Shown piece after piece: positions 40,985-49,303 of a stretch of 64,000 bases of DNA. The stretch is from Streptomyces iconiensis. Lineage in GTDB: Bacteria; Actinomycetota; Actinomycetes; Streptomycetales; Streptomycetaceae. Location: NCBI RefSeq assembly GCF_028657195.3, contig NZ_JANCPR020000020.1, positions 96,082-160,081 on the forward strand, read 5' to 3'. The stretch's first letter is position 1. Each line of letters starts with the position of its first letter. The notes below the pieces were generated by a model. It did no database searches. It was given only the letters and a program-made list of their open reading frames with translations, and was not told the DNA's origin. The position numbers and the translations under genes were made by a program.

Positions 40985-41960
40985 GGTCCGTGACGAGGCG
41001 AACCGCGCTTATCTGCCCGTGCTGAAGGGCGACCTGTCGCAGTCCTCCGACCCGGAGGCCAACACGAAACTCGATGGTCTGGAGGCCATCGACAAGAGGC
41101 TGAAGAGCGAGGGCAAGATCCCCATGTATCTCCTTGGCATCGGGGACGAGGGCAACGGGCGGGCCATCGTGAGCTTCGGCAACCCCGATACCGCCCGGAA
41201 TGTATCGACGTACGTACCGGGGCTCAACACCAAGCTGGACGAGAAGTTCGCCGGCGGCGACCTGAACAGGGCACACGGGATGGCAGAACGTGCGGGCGAC
41301 AAGTACGGCGGTTCCACGGCATCGATCGCGTGGCTCGGGTACGACGCGCCGCAGGTGTCGATGGACGCCGCTTTGGGCCTGGACCCGAGTACCACTGACG
41401 TCACGCGAACCGACAACGCGGAACGGGCTGTGCCCGCGCTACAGAACTTCACCAATGGCCTGGAGGCCACGAACCAGAACGCGGATCCTCACCTCACGGC
41501 TATCGGCCACTCCTACGGTTCGCTCACCGTGGGAACCGCCGCCGCAGAGGGGGACGGGCTGCCTGGCGTGGACGACATCGTTCTCGTCGGCAGCCCGGGC
41601 AGCGGGTCGGACCATGCATCCGACCTGAATGTGGGCGCCAAAAACGTCTACGTCCGCGCGGCGGACAGTGACCTCGTGACACATGCGCCGAGCAAAGGCG
41701 ATGTCGCTGGGGCGGTACCCGAGGGTGTCACGGGTCTGCCGTTCAAGTACTGGATGGGTGGGGGAGACGACAGGCTCTGGTTCGGCACCGACCCCGCCAG
41801 TGAGCGGTTCGGAGCACAGAGATTCCTGTCCGCCGAGGGAGATGGGCCCTCCTCCCACTCGAACTACTTCAATGCCAAGGAGGATCTGCCGTCCGCGGAC
41901 AATATCGCGCGTGTCGTCACGGGTAATGGCGACTCCATCGAGAGGCAGGAGCACAGGTGA
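40908..41960 (+). CDS. DUF1023 alpha/beta hydrolase domain (C-terminal part of split gene)
   Basis: A 350-residue frame beginning GTG at 40908 (an ATG at 40944 is an alternative). It opens in the middle of the usual family sequence (APQEQQEYLTTMPKEIGNLD), then carries the complete hydrolase: NTKLDEKFAGGDL, the nucleophile elbow AIGHSYGSLTVG (Ser), GVDDIVLVGSPGSG and a C-terminal HSNYF with the likely catalytic His. The catalytic core looks intact; only the junction with the N-terminal part is broken. It may work alone by internal initiation. The TGA stop overlaps the next GTG. Confidence 0.72.
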   Translation: MAPQEQQEYLTTMPKEIGNLDGIPAEVRDEANRAYLPVLKGDLSQSSDPEANTKLDGLEAIDKRLKSEGKIPMYLLGIGDEGNGRAIVSFGNPDTARNVSTYVPGLNTKLDEKFAGGDLNRAHGMAERAGDKYGGSTASIAWLGYDAPQVSMDAALGLDPSTTDVTRTDNAERAVPALQNFTNGLEATNQNADPHLTAIGHSYGSLTVGTAAAEGDGLPGVDDIVLVGSPGSGSDHASDLNVGAKNVYVRAADSDLVTHAPSKGDVAGAVPEGVTGLPFKYWMGGGDDRLWFGTDPASERFGAQRFLSAEGDGPSSHSNYFNAKEDLPSADNIARVVTGNGDSIERQEHR

Positions 41961-42592
41961 AATCTCGGTATGCGCGGCCCACAAGGCTCGTCCTGGGCCT
42001 GTCGCTCGTGGTGAGCGGATGTGCGGCTCCTTTCGGTCCGGGCAGCGACGAGAAGAAGGGTAAATCGCCCACCATGGATATGAGTGAAGCGGCGAAGAAG
42101 GCGGACGCGCTACTCGGCGACACCCTGGAAGCTTTGCCGAGAGGAGTTGTCTGGACGCATCGCGAGACCCTCACGGAGGCGTGCCGTGACGCGGTGAACA
42201 AACCTGTCGACAACTCCACGGTGAGCAGGCACCTTGCCGTGCTGACCGTCATCTCGGCGGAGCGGCGTACTGCGTTTCTGGACTCGGTACTGAGCCACTG
42301 GAAGTCGAAGGGGTACAAGGTCACTTCGATCAACAAGAGCAGGATGCCCGCCGTGTTCGTGAAGACGAAGGACGGCTTCGCGCTGGAATTGACGATCGGC
42401 TACAAGGGGCAGGCGCACTTCAGCGCGGCATCCGGCTGCGCGGAGAAGAGCGACGTTCCCGAACCCACGACCAAGGCCAACGGCCCCGACACCACGGGTC
42501 GGGACGTTCCCCGCCCCTACATCAAGGACGACTACTGGTCGTTGCCGAAGCCGCTGCCGGGCGCGGGCGACGCTCCGGGTTCGCAGGGCTGA
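41957..42592 (+). CDS. Putative lipoprotein
   Basis: A 211-residue protein from a GTG overlapping the hydrolase stop (GTGA). It has signal peptide and lipobox (LSLVVSGCAAPF, Cys ~22). The mature part is mixed alpha/beta with two further cysteines. Similar lipoproteins follow DUF1023 hydrolases in other Streptomyces-type operons and are of unknown function. It is the last gene of the four-frame operon, ending before a strong hairpin. Confidence 0.72.
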   Translation: MKSRYARPTRLVLGLSLVVSGCAAPFGPGSDEKKGKSPTMDMSEAAKKADALLGDTLEALPRGVVWTHRETLTEACRDAVNKPVDNSTVSRHLAVLTVISAERRTAFLDSVLSHWKSKGYKVTSINKSRMPAVFVKTKDGFALELTIGYKGQAHFSAASGCAEKSDVPEPTTKANGPDTTGRDVPRPYIKDDYWSLPKPLPGAGDAPGSQG

Positions 42593-42610
42593 GGCCCCCT
42601 GCGGCGGGGG

Positions 42611-42647
42611 CCCGGCAGGGGGTGTGGTGGAGGAACCCCCTGCCGGG
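42611..42647. terminator. Bidirectional hairpin terminator between convergent genes
   Basis: CCCGGCAGGGGGT (42611-42623) pairs perfectly with ACCCCCTGCCGGG (42635-42647) around an 11-nt loop. It sits between the lipoprotein gene (+) and the siderophore-binding protein gene (-), so it can serve both. Confidence 0.8.
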
Positions 42648-42652
42648 GCCGG

Positions 42653-43657
42653 TTACTTCGTGAGGGCCTTGGTGATGTCGTTCATGACGGCCTTCGCGGC
42701 GAGCGGGCCGCCGCGGGTGGACCAGACGGAGCCGTCGACGGTCACGGCGTGCTTGTCCTTGACGGCGCCGAGTTCCTTGTAGGCGGGCTTGTCCTGGATT
42801 TCCTTGAGCGCCTTGTCGCCGTCGGAGGTGAGGGTGGAGAGGAAGAGCCAGTCGCCGTCGATCTCGTTGATCTTCTCCAGGCTCAGCGACGGTGCGTGCG
42901 CGTTGCCCTTCTTCTGCTGGGACTTGGGCCGCTTGAGGCCCATCTCCGTCGCGACGCCGCCGGCGAACTGGTCCTTCTCCATCCAGCTGGGGCCGTCCGG
43001 GTTCCAGCGGACGATGGAGACCTCGGCGCCCTTCTCGCCGCCGAGCCTCGCACCCGCCTTCTTGGCGGCGGCCTCCTGGGAGGCGATGACCTCGTTGGCC
43101 TTGTCCAGCTTGTTGACCGCGTTCCCCACGCCCCGGAAGGAGAGCTTCCAGGTGTCGGTCGGCGCCATGGTGACCAGCGTGGCAGGGGTGATCTCGCGGA
43201 GCTGCTTGAGCATCTGTTCGTCCTGCATGTCACCGGCGAGGATCAGATCGGGCTTGGCCGCGATGACCTTGTCCATGACGGGCTGCAGCAGGTTGCCCAC
43301 GACATCGACGCCCTTGACCTTGTCGGCGAGGTAGGCCGGGGGCTTGCTCATGCCCTGGCCGTTGGTGATGCCGACCGGCTTGACGCCCAGGGCGAGCGCG
43401 GCGTCCAGGTCTTCCTGGGTCAGCGTCACGACCCTCTTCGGGTTCGCCGGCACCTTCACGGCCTTGCCCGTGGCGTCCTTCACCGTACGGGTGGCGGACG
43501 AGGCGCCCTTGCCCGTGGCCCCGCCCTTGCCGGACCCGGACCCTGAGTCCCCGTCGGAGCCGCAACCGGCCAGCAGCAGCGCCGCTGCCCCCAGCGTGGC
43601 GACCGCCCTGGCGGTCGTGCGGGGGGTGGTGGACGTGGGGCGGCGGAACACGCTCAT
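42653..43657 (-). CDS. Fe-siderophore-binding lipoprotein (FepB/FecB type)
   Basis: A 334-residue lipoprotein with lipobox LLLAGC near residue 31, then a Gly/Ser linker and a periplasmic_BP_2 fold (RVVTLTQEDLDAALALGV, KVIAAKPDLILAG, NEIDGDWLFLSTL). It starts at the ATG 43657, with GGAG 6 nt upstream; a TTG two codons earlier is less likely. A DtxR-type iron box lies about 100 nt upstream, shared with the divergent ATPase, so it should be iron-repressed. The specific siderophore is unknown. Confidence 0.88.
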   Translation of the reverse strand: MSVFRRPTSTTPRTTARAVATLGAAALLLAGCGSDGDSGSGSGKGGATGKGASSATRTVKDATGKAVKVPANPKRVVTLTQEDLDAALALGVKPVGITNGQGMSKPPAYLADKVKGVDVVGNLLQPVMDKVIAAKPDLILAGDMQDEQMLKQLREITPATLVTMAPTDTWKLSFRGVGNAVNKLDKANEVIASQEAAAKKAGARLGGEKGAEVSIVRWNPDGPSWMEKDQFAGGVATEMGLKRPKSQQKKGNAHAPSLSLEKINEIDGDWLFLSTLTSDGDKALKEIQDKPAYKELGAVKDKHAVTVDGSVWSTRGGPLAAKAVMNDITKALTK

Positions 43658-43753
43658 CGACAACTCCGTGGTGAAGGGCGCTCAATGGGATACGCGCGGT
43701 GGCGGACTGCCCGAGACCCGCGTCTCGGCAGCCACACGTCCGCTGGCAAAGGT

Positions 43754-43772
43754 TAAGGTTAGCCTTACCTTA
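43754..43772. promoter_or_regulatory. Iron box between the siderophore-binding protein and ATPase
   Basis: TAAGGTTAGCCTTACCTTA matches the 19-bp DtxR/DmdR consensus TTAGGTTAGGCTAACCTAA at 15 positions. It sits in the 168-nt divergent region, 97 nt from the binding-protein start and 54 nt from the ATPase start, and likely represses both. Confidence 0.85.
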
Positions 43773-43825
43773 CGTCTCCTCCCGCAAGGGGAGGCCCGCG
43801 CACACCGGAAAGGGCGCTCACCCTC

Positions 43826-44593
43826 GTGGAACTCCGCGTCGAACAGCTCAGCGCCGGATACCCCGGTCACACCGCCGTCGACCGCGTCGACCTCGACGTA
43901 CCCTCCGGACACGTCGTCGCGATCGTCGGCCCCAACGGCTGCGGAAAGTCCACGCTCCTGCGCTGCGTCGCCCGCCTCCACGAGCCGTACGAGGGCCGGG
44001 TGTTCGCGGGCGACGACGACATCTGGAAGCTGCGCCAGCGCGAGGCGGCGCACCGTATCGCGCTGCTGCCCCAGGCACCGCAGGCACCCGAGGCCGTCAC
44101 CGTCGCCGGGCTCGTACGGTACGGACGCCACCCGCACCAGGGCCTCTTCCGCCAGTGGTCGCGCGAGGACGAGAGCGCCGTGGCACGCGCACTGGCCGCC
44201 ACCGGCACCGAGGAACTGGCCGACCGCCGCCTCGACCAGCTCTCCGGAGGCCAGCGCCAGCGCTGCTGGCTCGCCATGGCCCTGGCCCAGGAGACCCCCG
44301 TCGTGCTCCTGGACGAGCCCACCAGCGCCCTCGACATCGGCCACGCAGCCGAAGTCCTCGGCCTCGTACGGCAGATCGCCACCGAGGGCCGCACCCTCGT
44401 CATGGTCGTCCACGACCTCGCGGCGGCGGCCCGCTACGCCGACACCGTCGTCGCCATGCGCGGGGGCCGCGTCCTCGCCGCCGGCCCGCCGCGCGAGACC
44501 GTCGACGCCGAGCTGGTGCGGGAGCTGTACGGCATCGAGGCCGACATCCTCACCGCACCCTCCGACGGCGCCCCCGTGGTCGTCCCCAGGTGA
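43826..44593 (+). CDS. Siderophore ABC transporter ATPase (FepC type)
   Basis: A 255-residue ATPase from a GTG start. Walker A is GPNGCGKSTLLRC (about residue 36), the signature LSGGQRQRCWLAMALAQ, Walker B VVLLDEPTSALDIGH and H-loop VVHD. The FepC/FecE subtype energises siderophore uptake. It is divergent from the binding protein around an iron box. No FecCD-type permease genes flank it, so it must serve permeases encoded elsewhere or the operon has lost them. Confidence 0.88.
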   Translation: MELRVEQLSAGYPGHTAVDRVDLDVPSGHVVAIVGPNGCGKSTLLRCVARLHEPYEGRVFAGDDDIWKLRQREAAHRIALLPQAPQAPEAVTVAGLVRYGRHPHQGLFRQWSREDESAVARALAATGTEELADRRLDQLSGGQRQRCWLAMALAQETPVVLLDEPTSALDIGHAAEVLGLVRQIATEGRTLVMVVHDLAAAARYADTVVAMRGGRVLAAGPPRETVDAELVRELYGIEADILTAPSDGAPVVVPR

Positions 44594-44631
44594 GCCCCGC
44601 CCCTCCGCGCCGATCCCGCCCGGCCCGGCCC

Positions 44632-44656
44632 GGTGACCCCGTACCGGTGGGTCACC
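44632..44656 (+). terminator. Hairpin after the siderophore ATPase
   Basis: GGTGACCC and GGGTCACC form a perfect 8-bp stem with a 9-nt loop, 39 nt past the ATPase stop. Confidence 0.55.
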
Positions 44657-44679
44657 GCCGTGGGATCAGTGTCGTGGGG

Positions 44680-44880
44680 TCAGTGCCGGTCCGGGGCGAA
44701 CTCCAGCACCTGCGTGAGCCGGATGTTGTTGCCCGAGGGGTGCCGGAAGGAGGTGTCGATCCCGTACGGCTGCACCGTCGGCGGCTCGTTGAACTCCACG
44801 CCGCGCGCGGACAGTTCGTCGTACGCGGCCTTGCAGTCGTCGGTCTCCGGGAACAGCGTGCCGCCCGCGCCCTTGGCCAC
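44680..44880 (-). pseudogene. C-terminal remnant of a VOC/glyoxalase-family gene
   Basis: A 66-codon frame with the second half of a vicinal-oxygen-chelate domain: KGAGGTLFPETDDCKAAYDE, LSARGVEFNEPPTVQPYGID and HPSGNNIRLTQ. VOC proteins are normally 115-150 residues; the N-terminal half with the first metal ligand is missing, and the sequence upstream (44881-44932) is unrelated GC-rich DNA. It is judged a gene remnant. Confidence 0.65.
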
Positions 44881-44932
44881 CGTCCACCCCAGTCCTCTGC
44901 ACCGAGCCCAGTTCCCCGCACCGCCCCCAGCT

Positions 44933-45589
44933 CTACGTGCCGACTGCGAACGGGTTGCCGTGCCCGGGGAGCTGCCCGTCCGGCGGCACGTACCGCAGTC
45001 GCCCGCCCTGATCGGTCACCGGCGTGAACCCGGCGGCCTCCAGAAGAGCGGAGTACCGGGCCTTGTGGCGCCGCGTGACGGCCAGACCGATGGGCGCGAT
45101 GCCCATCAGTACGGCCCAGACGCCGAAGCCGATGGCCACGGCGGTGCCGCCCGTGCCGAGCAGGATGCCGAGGGGCACGGCGATCGGAACGACGCCGACG
45201 CCCGTGAGCAGTATTCGTTGCTTGTCGGTGTACATGGTGGTGATGTCGAAGGTGATGCGGGCCTTGAAAAGTTCGACCGCTTCGGGGCCGAGGGGCGGCA
45301 GTGGGCCGCCGCCGCTCGCATGTGGGTAAAGCTCCCGGTTCCGCGCGGCCCGAGCACGGGCCCCGGGGTCGGGATCTGGCACGAGCAGCAGCACGTACCC
45401 GTTACCCTGCGGGCCGCCACCCTGCCGTACGTCCGCGTACGCGTACCCGAACTGCTCGGCGTAGAAGGCGAGTCGGGTGAGCTTCTTCATCGTCGCCATG
45501 GCCGGGGCCACCCGCACCGGCTCCCCGCTCCCCATCTGCCGCAGCATCTTGCGCACATGCCGTCCACCCACCCGTTCCCCTACTCTCAC
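44933..45589 (-). CDS. Hypothetical membrane protein with two helices
   Basis: A 218-residue protein from the GTG at 45589 (GGAG lies 4 nt upstream; a GTG at 45556 and an ATG at 45547 are alternatives). The N-terminal soluble part has LTRLAFYAEQFGYAYADVRQ, and two adjacent hydrophobic helices follow (LTGVGVVPIAVPLGILLGTG and AVAIGFGVWAVLMGIAPIGL), then a short soluble end (YSALLEAAGFTPVTDQGG). It looks like a conserved actinomycete membrane protein of unknown function. Confidence 0.68.
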   Translation of the reverse strand: MRVGERVGGRHVRKMLRQMGSGEPVRVAPAMATMKKLTRLAFYAEQFGYAYADVRQGGGPQGNGYVLLLVPDPDPGARARAARNRELYPHASGGGPLPPLGPEAVELFKARITFDITTMYTDKQRILLTGVGVVPIAVPLGILLGTGGTAVAIGFGVWAVLMGIAPIGLAVTRRHKARYSALLEAAGFTPVTDQGGRLRYVPPDGQLPGHGNPFAVGT

Positions 45590-45633
45590 GCAACTCCGAC
45601 GGACGCCGACAGCGTCCTTCCGTCCCCGTAAAT

Positions 45634-45918
45634 CTACCCAAGGCCGCCGATCACCGGCTGATCCCCGTTCCCACGGTCCCGGCCGTCGCCCTCTGTACGC
45701 AGCCGGTCGAGCACCGCCAGATCCTCCCGCAGCCAGTCGGGGGCCAGCGGGTACGCGGCCAGCTCCCGCGCGTGCGCCTCGCAGGCACTCACCAGTCCGC
45801 CCGGCCCTGACCCGGCCTCGACGACGGCGACGGGCACGGCATCGAGCACCCACGCCTCGCAGCGGCAGCAGTGCCCCGGCGCGAGGATGTCGCTCTCCGA
45901 GAGCGCGGGCCAGGTCAT
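45634..45918 (-). CDS. Small conserved hypothetical protein
   Basis: A 94-residue soluble protein, MTWPALSESDILAPGHCCRC at the start with a Cys cluster (CCRCEAW) and a further Cys near residue 46 (SACEAHARELA), which could bind metal. It belongs with the next small gene upstream and the XRE-regulator remnant, a combination seen in Streptomyces regulatory islands. Function unknown. Confidence 0.6.
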   Translation of the reverse strand: MTWPALSESDILAPGHCCRCEAWVLDAVPVAVVEAGSGPGGLVSACEAHARELAAYPLAPDWLREDLAVLDRLRTEGDGRDRGNGDQPVIGGLG

Positions 45919-46019
45919 GAGAGGGTGCGCCCCGGGGCGCGGACGCCGAAAGCCCCGCCGAGTGCGGCGTGCGGCAACTCGCCGTCTGTGAGGGTGTGTT
46001 GACGCTTGTACGGTACGGC

Positions 46020-46331
46020 TCAGTAGGGCCCCGGCGGCCCCGTGCGCCCCGTCCCCGGCACCCAACAGGCCACGCTCAGATGCCGCACCTCGGCCCGCGC
46101 GGGGGACGCCGCCCAGTCGGTGCCCCCGCTCGTCGCGACGAGCCAGTACAGCACCCCGCCCCGCGCATCCCCGATCACCGCCCCACATGCGTCCCCGAGC
46201 CGCCGCACGACCTCGTCCCCGTACCCGTCCGCCACCCGCACCGCGTCCCAGTGCACCCCCGCGGGCACAGCGACGGCGACGGGCCCCCAGGGCGTCTGCC
46301 ATGTGGAAGGGGAGGGTGCAGTTGGCTGCAT
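46020..46331 (-). CDS. Small conserved hypothetical protein
   Basis: A 103-residue protein from the ATG at 46331. TWQTPWGPVAVAVPAGVHWD and GAVIGDARGGVLYWLVA form a compact soluble domain that recalls the primase/polymerase-associated small proteins common in Streptomyces. It lies 101 nt upstream of the previous small gene on the same strand and downstream of the XRE-like remnant. Function not known. Confidence 0.6.
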   Translation of the reverse strand: MQPTAPSPSTWQTPWGPVAVAVPAGVHWDAVRVADGYGDEVVRRLGDACGAVIGDARGGVLYWLVATSGGTDWAASPARAEVRHLSVACWVPGTGRTGPPGPY

Positions 46332-46446
46332 GGTGACCCCTGTGTGATCGGAGGGTGATGAGTACCACACCGAAGGTAGGCAGGGTGGAGGGGTGCCGCC
46401 ATGACAGATGGGGAGGCCGGGTGCCCGAAGTGTCAAGGGCTGTACG

Positions 46447-46848
46447 TCACATGGGCACGTCGATCGCGTCGGCGAGAGACCGCATGAGGGGGGTCAGTGT
46501 CCGTCGGCGGGCGATGACCTCGCCCATCAGGTCGCGTGCGGCGCGCTGTTGGGCCAGCCACTCGGGGGCACGCCCGTGTACGTCCGTGAGTACGTCCACC
46601 GCCTCGCCGTACTGCCGGAGCATCGTGTGCGCGCGGGCCACGTCCAGCCGGTGCCGGAAGTATTCGGTGCTCGTCGCCCGGCCGACGGTCTCCAGCCGGG
46701 CGGCCGTCTCCAGCACCTCGTCGGGGCGGCCCAGCACGATGCCGCGTTCGGCCTTCTTGTAGGCCACGGTCACCGGGCCCCAGGTGGCCAAGCGGCTGTC
46801 ACCGCGCGGGAGTCCCGGGACGCGCGGACGTTCTCCGGCGGAATCCAC
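46447..46848 (-). pseudogene. C-terminal remnant of an XRE-type regulator
   Basis: The frame encodes the helical C-terminal part of a Streptomyces XRE/TPR-type regulator: KKAERGIVLGRPDEVLETAA, TSTEYFRHRLDVARAHTMLR and RDLMGEVIARRRTLTPLMRS. The N-terminal helix-turn-helix is absent. Going upstream, the sequence changes at about 46800 into the M24-peptidase fragment in another frame. It is judged a deletion remnant. Confidence 0.68.
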
Positions 46849-47156
46849 ATGACGTCCCCCCTGCGCGAGGACCCCAGGTGGTCCATGACGAACAGCTCCA
46901 TCGGGAACAGCGAGACCGGCTCACGGTCCTTCGCGAAGAGCACCGTTGTCCCGGGGCGGCCGTTGGTGAACCACATGTCGTAGGAGACCGGCGCCGGCCC
47001 GGCGTCCTCGTGCTCACCGAAAACGAGCAGCGCGTCGATCCCTTCACGCTCCATGAACCGACGGGCCAGTTCCCACCGGCGGTCGCGCTCCGCCATCGAA
47101 TAGAGCGGTACGTCGGCCGGTACGTCGGAATGGCTCGGCGCATGGGAAAGGGGCAT
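46770..47156 (-). pseudogene. N-terminal remnant of an M24 (creatinase/prolidase-type) peptidase
   Basis: A 128-codon frame with the creatinase N-terminal domain: MAERDRRWELARRFMEREGI, ALLVFGEHEDAGPAP, WFTNGRPGTTVLFAKDREPV and RGDVMWIPPENVRASRDSRA. Then it breaks into TAAWPPGAR and stops. The whole M24 catalytic domain (~250 residues, five metal ligands) is missing. The start at 47156 looks normal. The gene was truncated by the event that joined it to the XRE remnant. Confidence 0.7.
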
Positions 47157-47366
47157 GGGACAGCCCTTAGGTTGGCGAAACGGACAGCCTGGGCAGCGGG
47201 CTGCGTTGAGGGATTGCGAACGCGTCAGCGCGGCACGTATTCAGCGCATCAGCGCGGCAGGCGGGCAGGGTGCACGACTTGCGCCCTGTGGGCGGTCGCG
47301 CGAAAGGCGGGGCCCGTGCCGTCAGGCGGAAGTCAGGGGGGCCGTCAGATCGCCTTCAGGACCCCG

Positions 47367-48212
47367 TCAGGTCGCCGACTGAAAGTCCTCGGACCCGATG
47401 ACGCGCAGCAGTTGGAGCTTGTCGCGTGCGTCGGTGCCCTCGGCCGGGAACAGTGCCAGGACCTTGAGGTCGGCCTCGGGGGTCAACAGCACTTCGCACT
47501 TCAGCTCCAGCAGCCCCACCTCGGGATGCAGCACGCTCTTACGGTCGGAACGGCGCACCGAGACCTCGTGCTTCTCCCACAGGGAGCAGAACTCGGCGCT
47601 GGCCGCGCTGAGGTCGCGTACCAGGCCGGCCACCTCCGGATCGGCACCCCGGCGTGCGTACGCAGCGCGCAGGTCGTTGACGTGCGCGGTCGAATGACGG
47701 TGCCGGTCCTCGGCGGGGGAACGCGCCCGCAGAGCGGGTTCGGTGAACCAGCGCCAGCAGAAGTTGCGCGGACGGCCCGCTTGGGAGGGCATCGGGCCCA
47801 GCACGCTGTCGGCGAGCCTGTTCTGCCAGAGCGTCTCGTCCAGATCGGTGCAGATGCACACCGGTACATCGGTGAGGTGGTCGGCCAGGCTGATGAGCCC
47901 CGGCCGCAGGTGCCTGCCCGCGCGCCGCGAGGGCGGGGTCAGCCCGGCGAGATGGAACATGTGGTCGCGTTCGTCCAGGTCGCAGCGGAGGGCGAGGGCC
48001 AGCGACGACACGATGGACTCGGACGGGTGCGGGCCCCTGCACTGTTCGATCCTGGCGTAGTAGTCGCTGGACATCCCGGCCAGTTGCGCCACCTCCTCAC
48101 GGCGCAGACCGGCCGCACGGCGCCGCGCCCCTGCGGGCAGGCCGACGTCGGCCGGGCGGAGGAGTTCACGGCGGCGGCGGAGGAAGTCGGCGAGTCCGGC
48201 ACGGTCGGTCAT
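47367..48212 (-). CDS. XRE family regulator with MmyB-like ligand domain
   Basis: A 281-residue protein. The N-terminal HTH (residues ~10-85) includes GLRREEVAQLAGMSSDYYAR and IEQCRGPHPSESIVSSLALA. The MmyB-type C-terminal domain follows (VPVCICTDLDETLWQNRLAD, FCWRWFTEPALRARSPAEDR). This class usually controls a divergent oxidoreductase gene, and here it is divergent from the aldo/keto reductase with a 101-nt promoter gap. Ligand unknown; fatty acids have been found in MmyB homologues. Confidence 0.88.
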   Translation of the reverse strand: MTDRAGLADFLRRRRELLRPADVGLPAGARRRAAGLRREEVAQLAGMSSDYYARIEQCRGPHPSESIVSSLALALRCDLDERDHMFHLAGLTPPSRRAGRHLRPGLISLADHLTDVPVCICTDLDETLWQNRLADSVLGPMPSQAGRPRNFCWRWFTEPALRARSPAEDRHRHSTAHVNDLRAAYARRGADPEVAGLVRDLSAASAEFCSLWEKHEVSVRRSDRKSVLHPEVGLLELKCEVLLTPEADLKVLALFPAEGTDARDKLQLLRVIGSEDFQSAT

Positions 48213-48244
48213 GTTCCCCAGTGTCGGCCGCTTCGCGCCGGGCA

Positions 48245-48282
48245 ACCAGGGACACCTCGTCCTTGGATGAGCCGACCCTGGT
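48245..48282. promoter_or_regulatory. Spaced inverted repeat in the divergent promoter region
   Basis: ACCAGGG (48245-48251) and CCCTGGT (48276-48282) are perfect complements 24 nt apart in the 101-nt gap. It is a plausible binding site of the MmyB-like regulator acting on both genes; inferred. Confidence 0.35.
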
Positions 48283-48313
48283 GCCGGTACGGGCGTAGGC
48301 CCACGGTGACGGC

Positions 48314-49303
48314 ATGACATCCGAACCGCACTCCCGCCGTCTCGGCGACCACGGCCCCACCGTCACCTCACCCGCACTGGGCTGCCTGGGCCTGTCAGGC
48401 GGCTACGGCCCCACCGACGACGCACAGGGCATCCGCACCCTCCACACCTACCTCGACGCCGGCGGCACCCTGCTCGACACCGGCGACTTCTACGGCTCAG
48501 GACACAACGAGTGGCTGATCCGCCAGGCGCTCAGCGCGCGGAACCGTGACGCGGTCACCCTCTCGGTCAAGTTCGGCTCCCTGCGCGGGCCTGGCGGCAC
48601 GCCGGGCGGAAACGACGGCCGCCCCGAAGCGGTCCGCAACTTCCTGAGCTACTCGCTCCAGCGCCTCGGCGTCGACCACCTCGACATCTACCGGCCCGCC
48701 CGCCTCGATCCCGCCGTACCGATCGAGGAGACCGTCGGCGCGGTCGCGGAGATGGTCGAGAAGGGCTACGTGCGCCACATCGGCCTCAGCGAGGTGGGAA
48801 CCGACACCATCCGCCGGGCAGCGGCCGTCGCGCCGATCTCCGACGTGCAGATCGAATACTCGCTGCTGAGCCGCGAGGTCGAAGACGGGATACTGCCCGT
48901 CTGCCGCGAACTGGGCATCGGCATCACCGCCTACGGTGTGCTGTCGAGCGGGCTGATCGGTGGCAGCAGCTCAACCGGCGGGAAACGGGCGTACTTTCCG
49001 CGCTTCCAGGGCGCCAACCTCGAACACAACGCGGCGCTCGTTGCCGGCTTGGAGAAGATCGCGGCCGAGAAGAACGCCACCCTCGCACAGCTGGCCGTGG
49101 CCTGGGTCGCGGCACAGGGTGACGATGTGGTGCCGGTGGTCGGCGCGCGCCGGCCCGACCAGGTCGGCACGCTGCTCGACAGCACCCGCCTCCCGCTGAC
49201 CAGCGACGACCTCACGCGGATCGAGGCCCTGGTGCCCCGCGGCGCGGCGCGCGGCGAGCGCTACCCGGCCGCGCTCATGGCCGAGCTGGATAGCGAACGC
49301 TGA
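48314..49303 (+). CDS. Aldo/keto reductase
   Basis: A 329-residue TIM-barrel oxidoreductase. Catalytic Asp and Tyr are in LDTGDFYGSGHNEWLIRQAL, and Lys in VTLSVKFGS. At the position of the catalytic His (usually YQHR) this protein has DIYRPARLDP, so the His is replaced by Ala. The C-terminal NADPH-binding region is VAWVAAQGDDVVPVVGARRP. It is paired divergently with the MmyB-type regulator, which probably controls it. Confidence 0.88.
   Translation: MTSEPHSRRLGDHGPTVTSPALGCLGLSGGYGPTDDAQGIRTLHTYLDAGGTLLDTGDFYGSGHNEWLIRQALSARNRDAVTLSVKFGSLRGPGGTPGGNDGRPEAVRNFLSYSLQRLGVDHLDIYRPARLDPAVPIEETVGAVAEMVEKGYVRHIGLSEVGTDTIRRAAAVAPISDVQIEYSLLSREVEDGILPVCRELGIGITAYGVLSSGLIGGSSSTGGKRAYFPRFQGANLEHNAALVAGLEKIAAEKNATLAQLAVAWVAAQGDDVVPVVGARRPDQVGTLLDSTRLPLTSDDLTRIEALVPRGAARGERYPAALMAELDSER

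Noticed and set aside
47157..47366. TTAGGTTGG near 47165 as an iron box
   Set aside because: Only the left half matches; the CCTAA arm is missing, and the neighbouring gene is a truncated peptidase.
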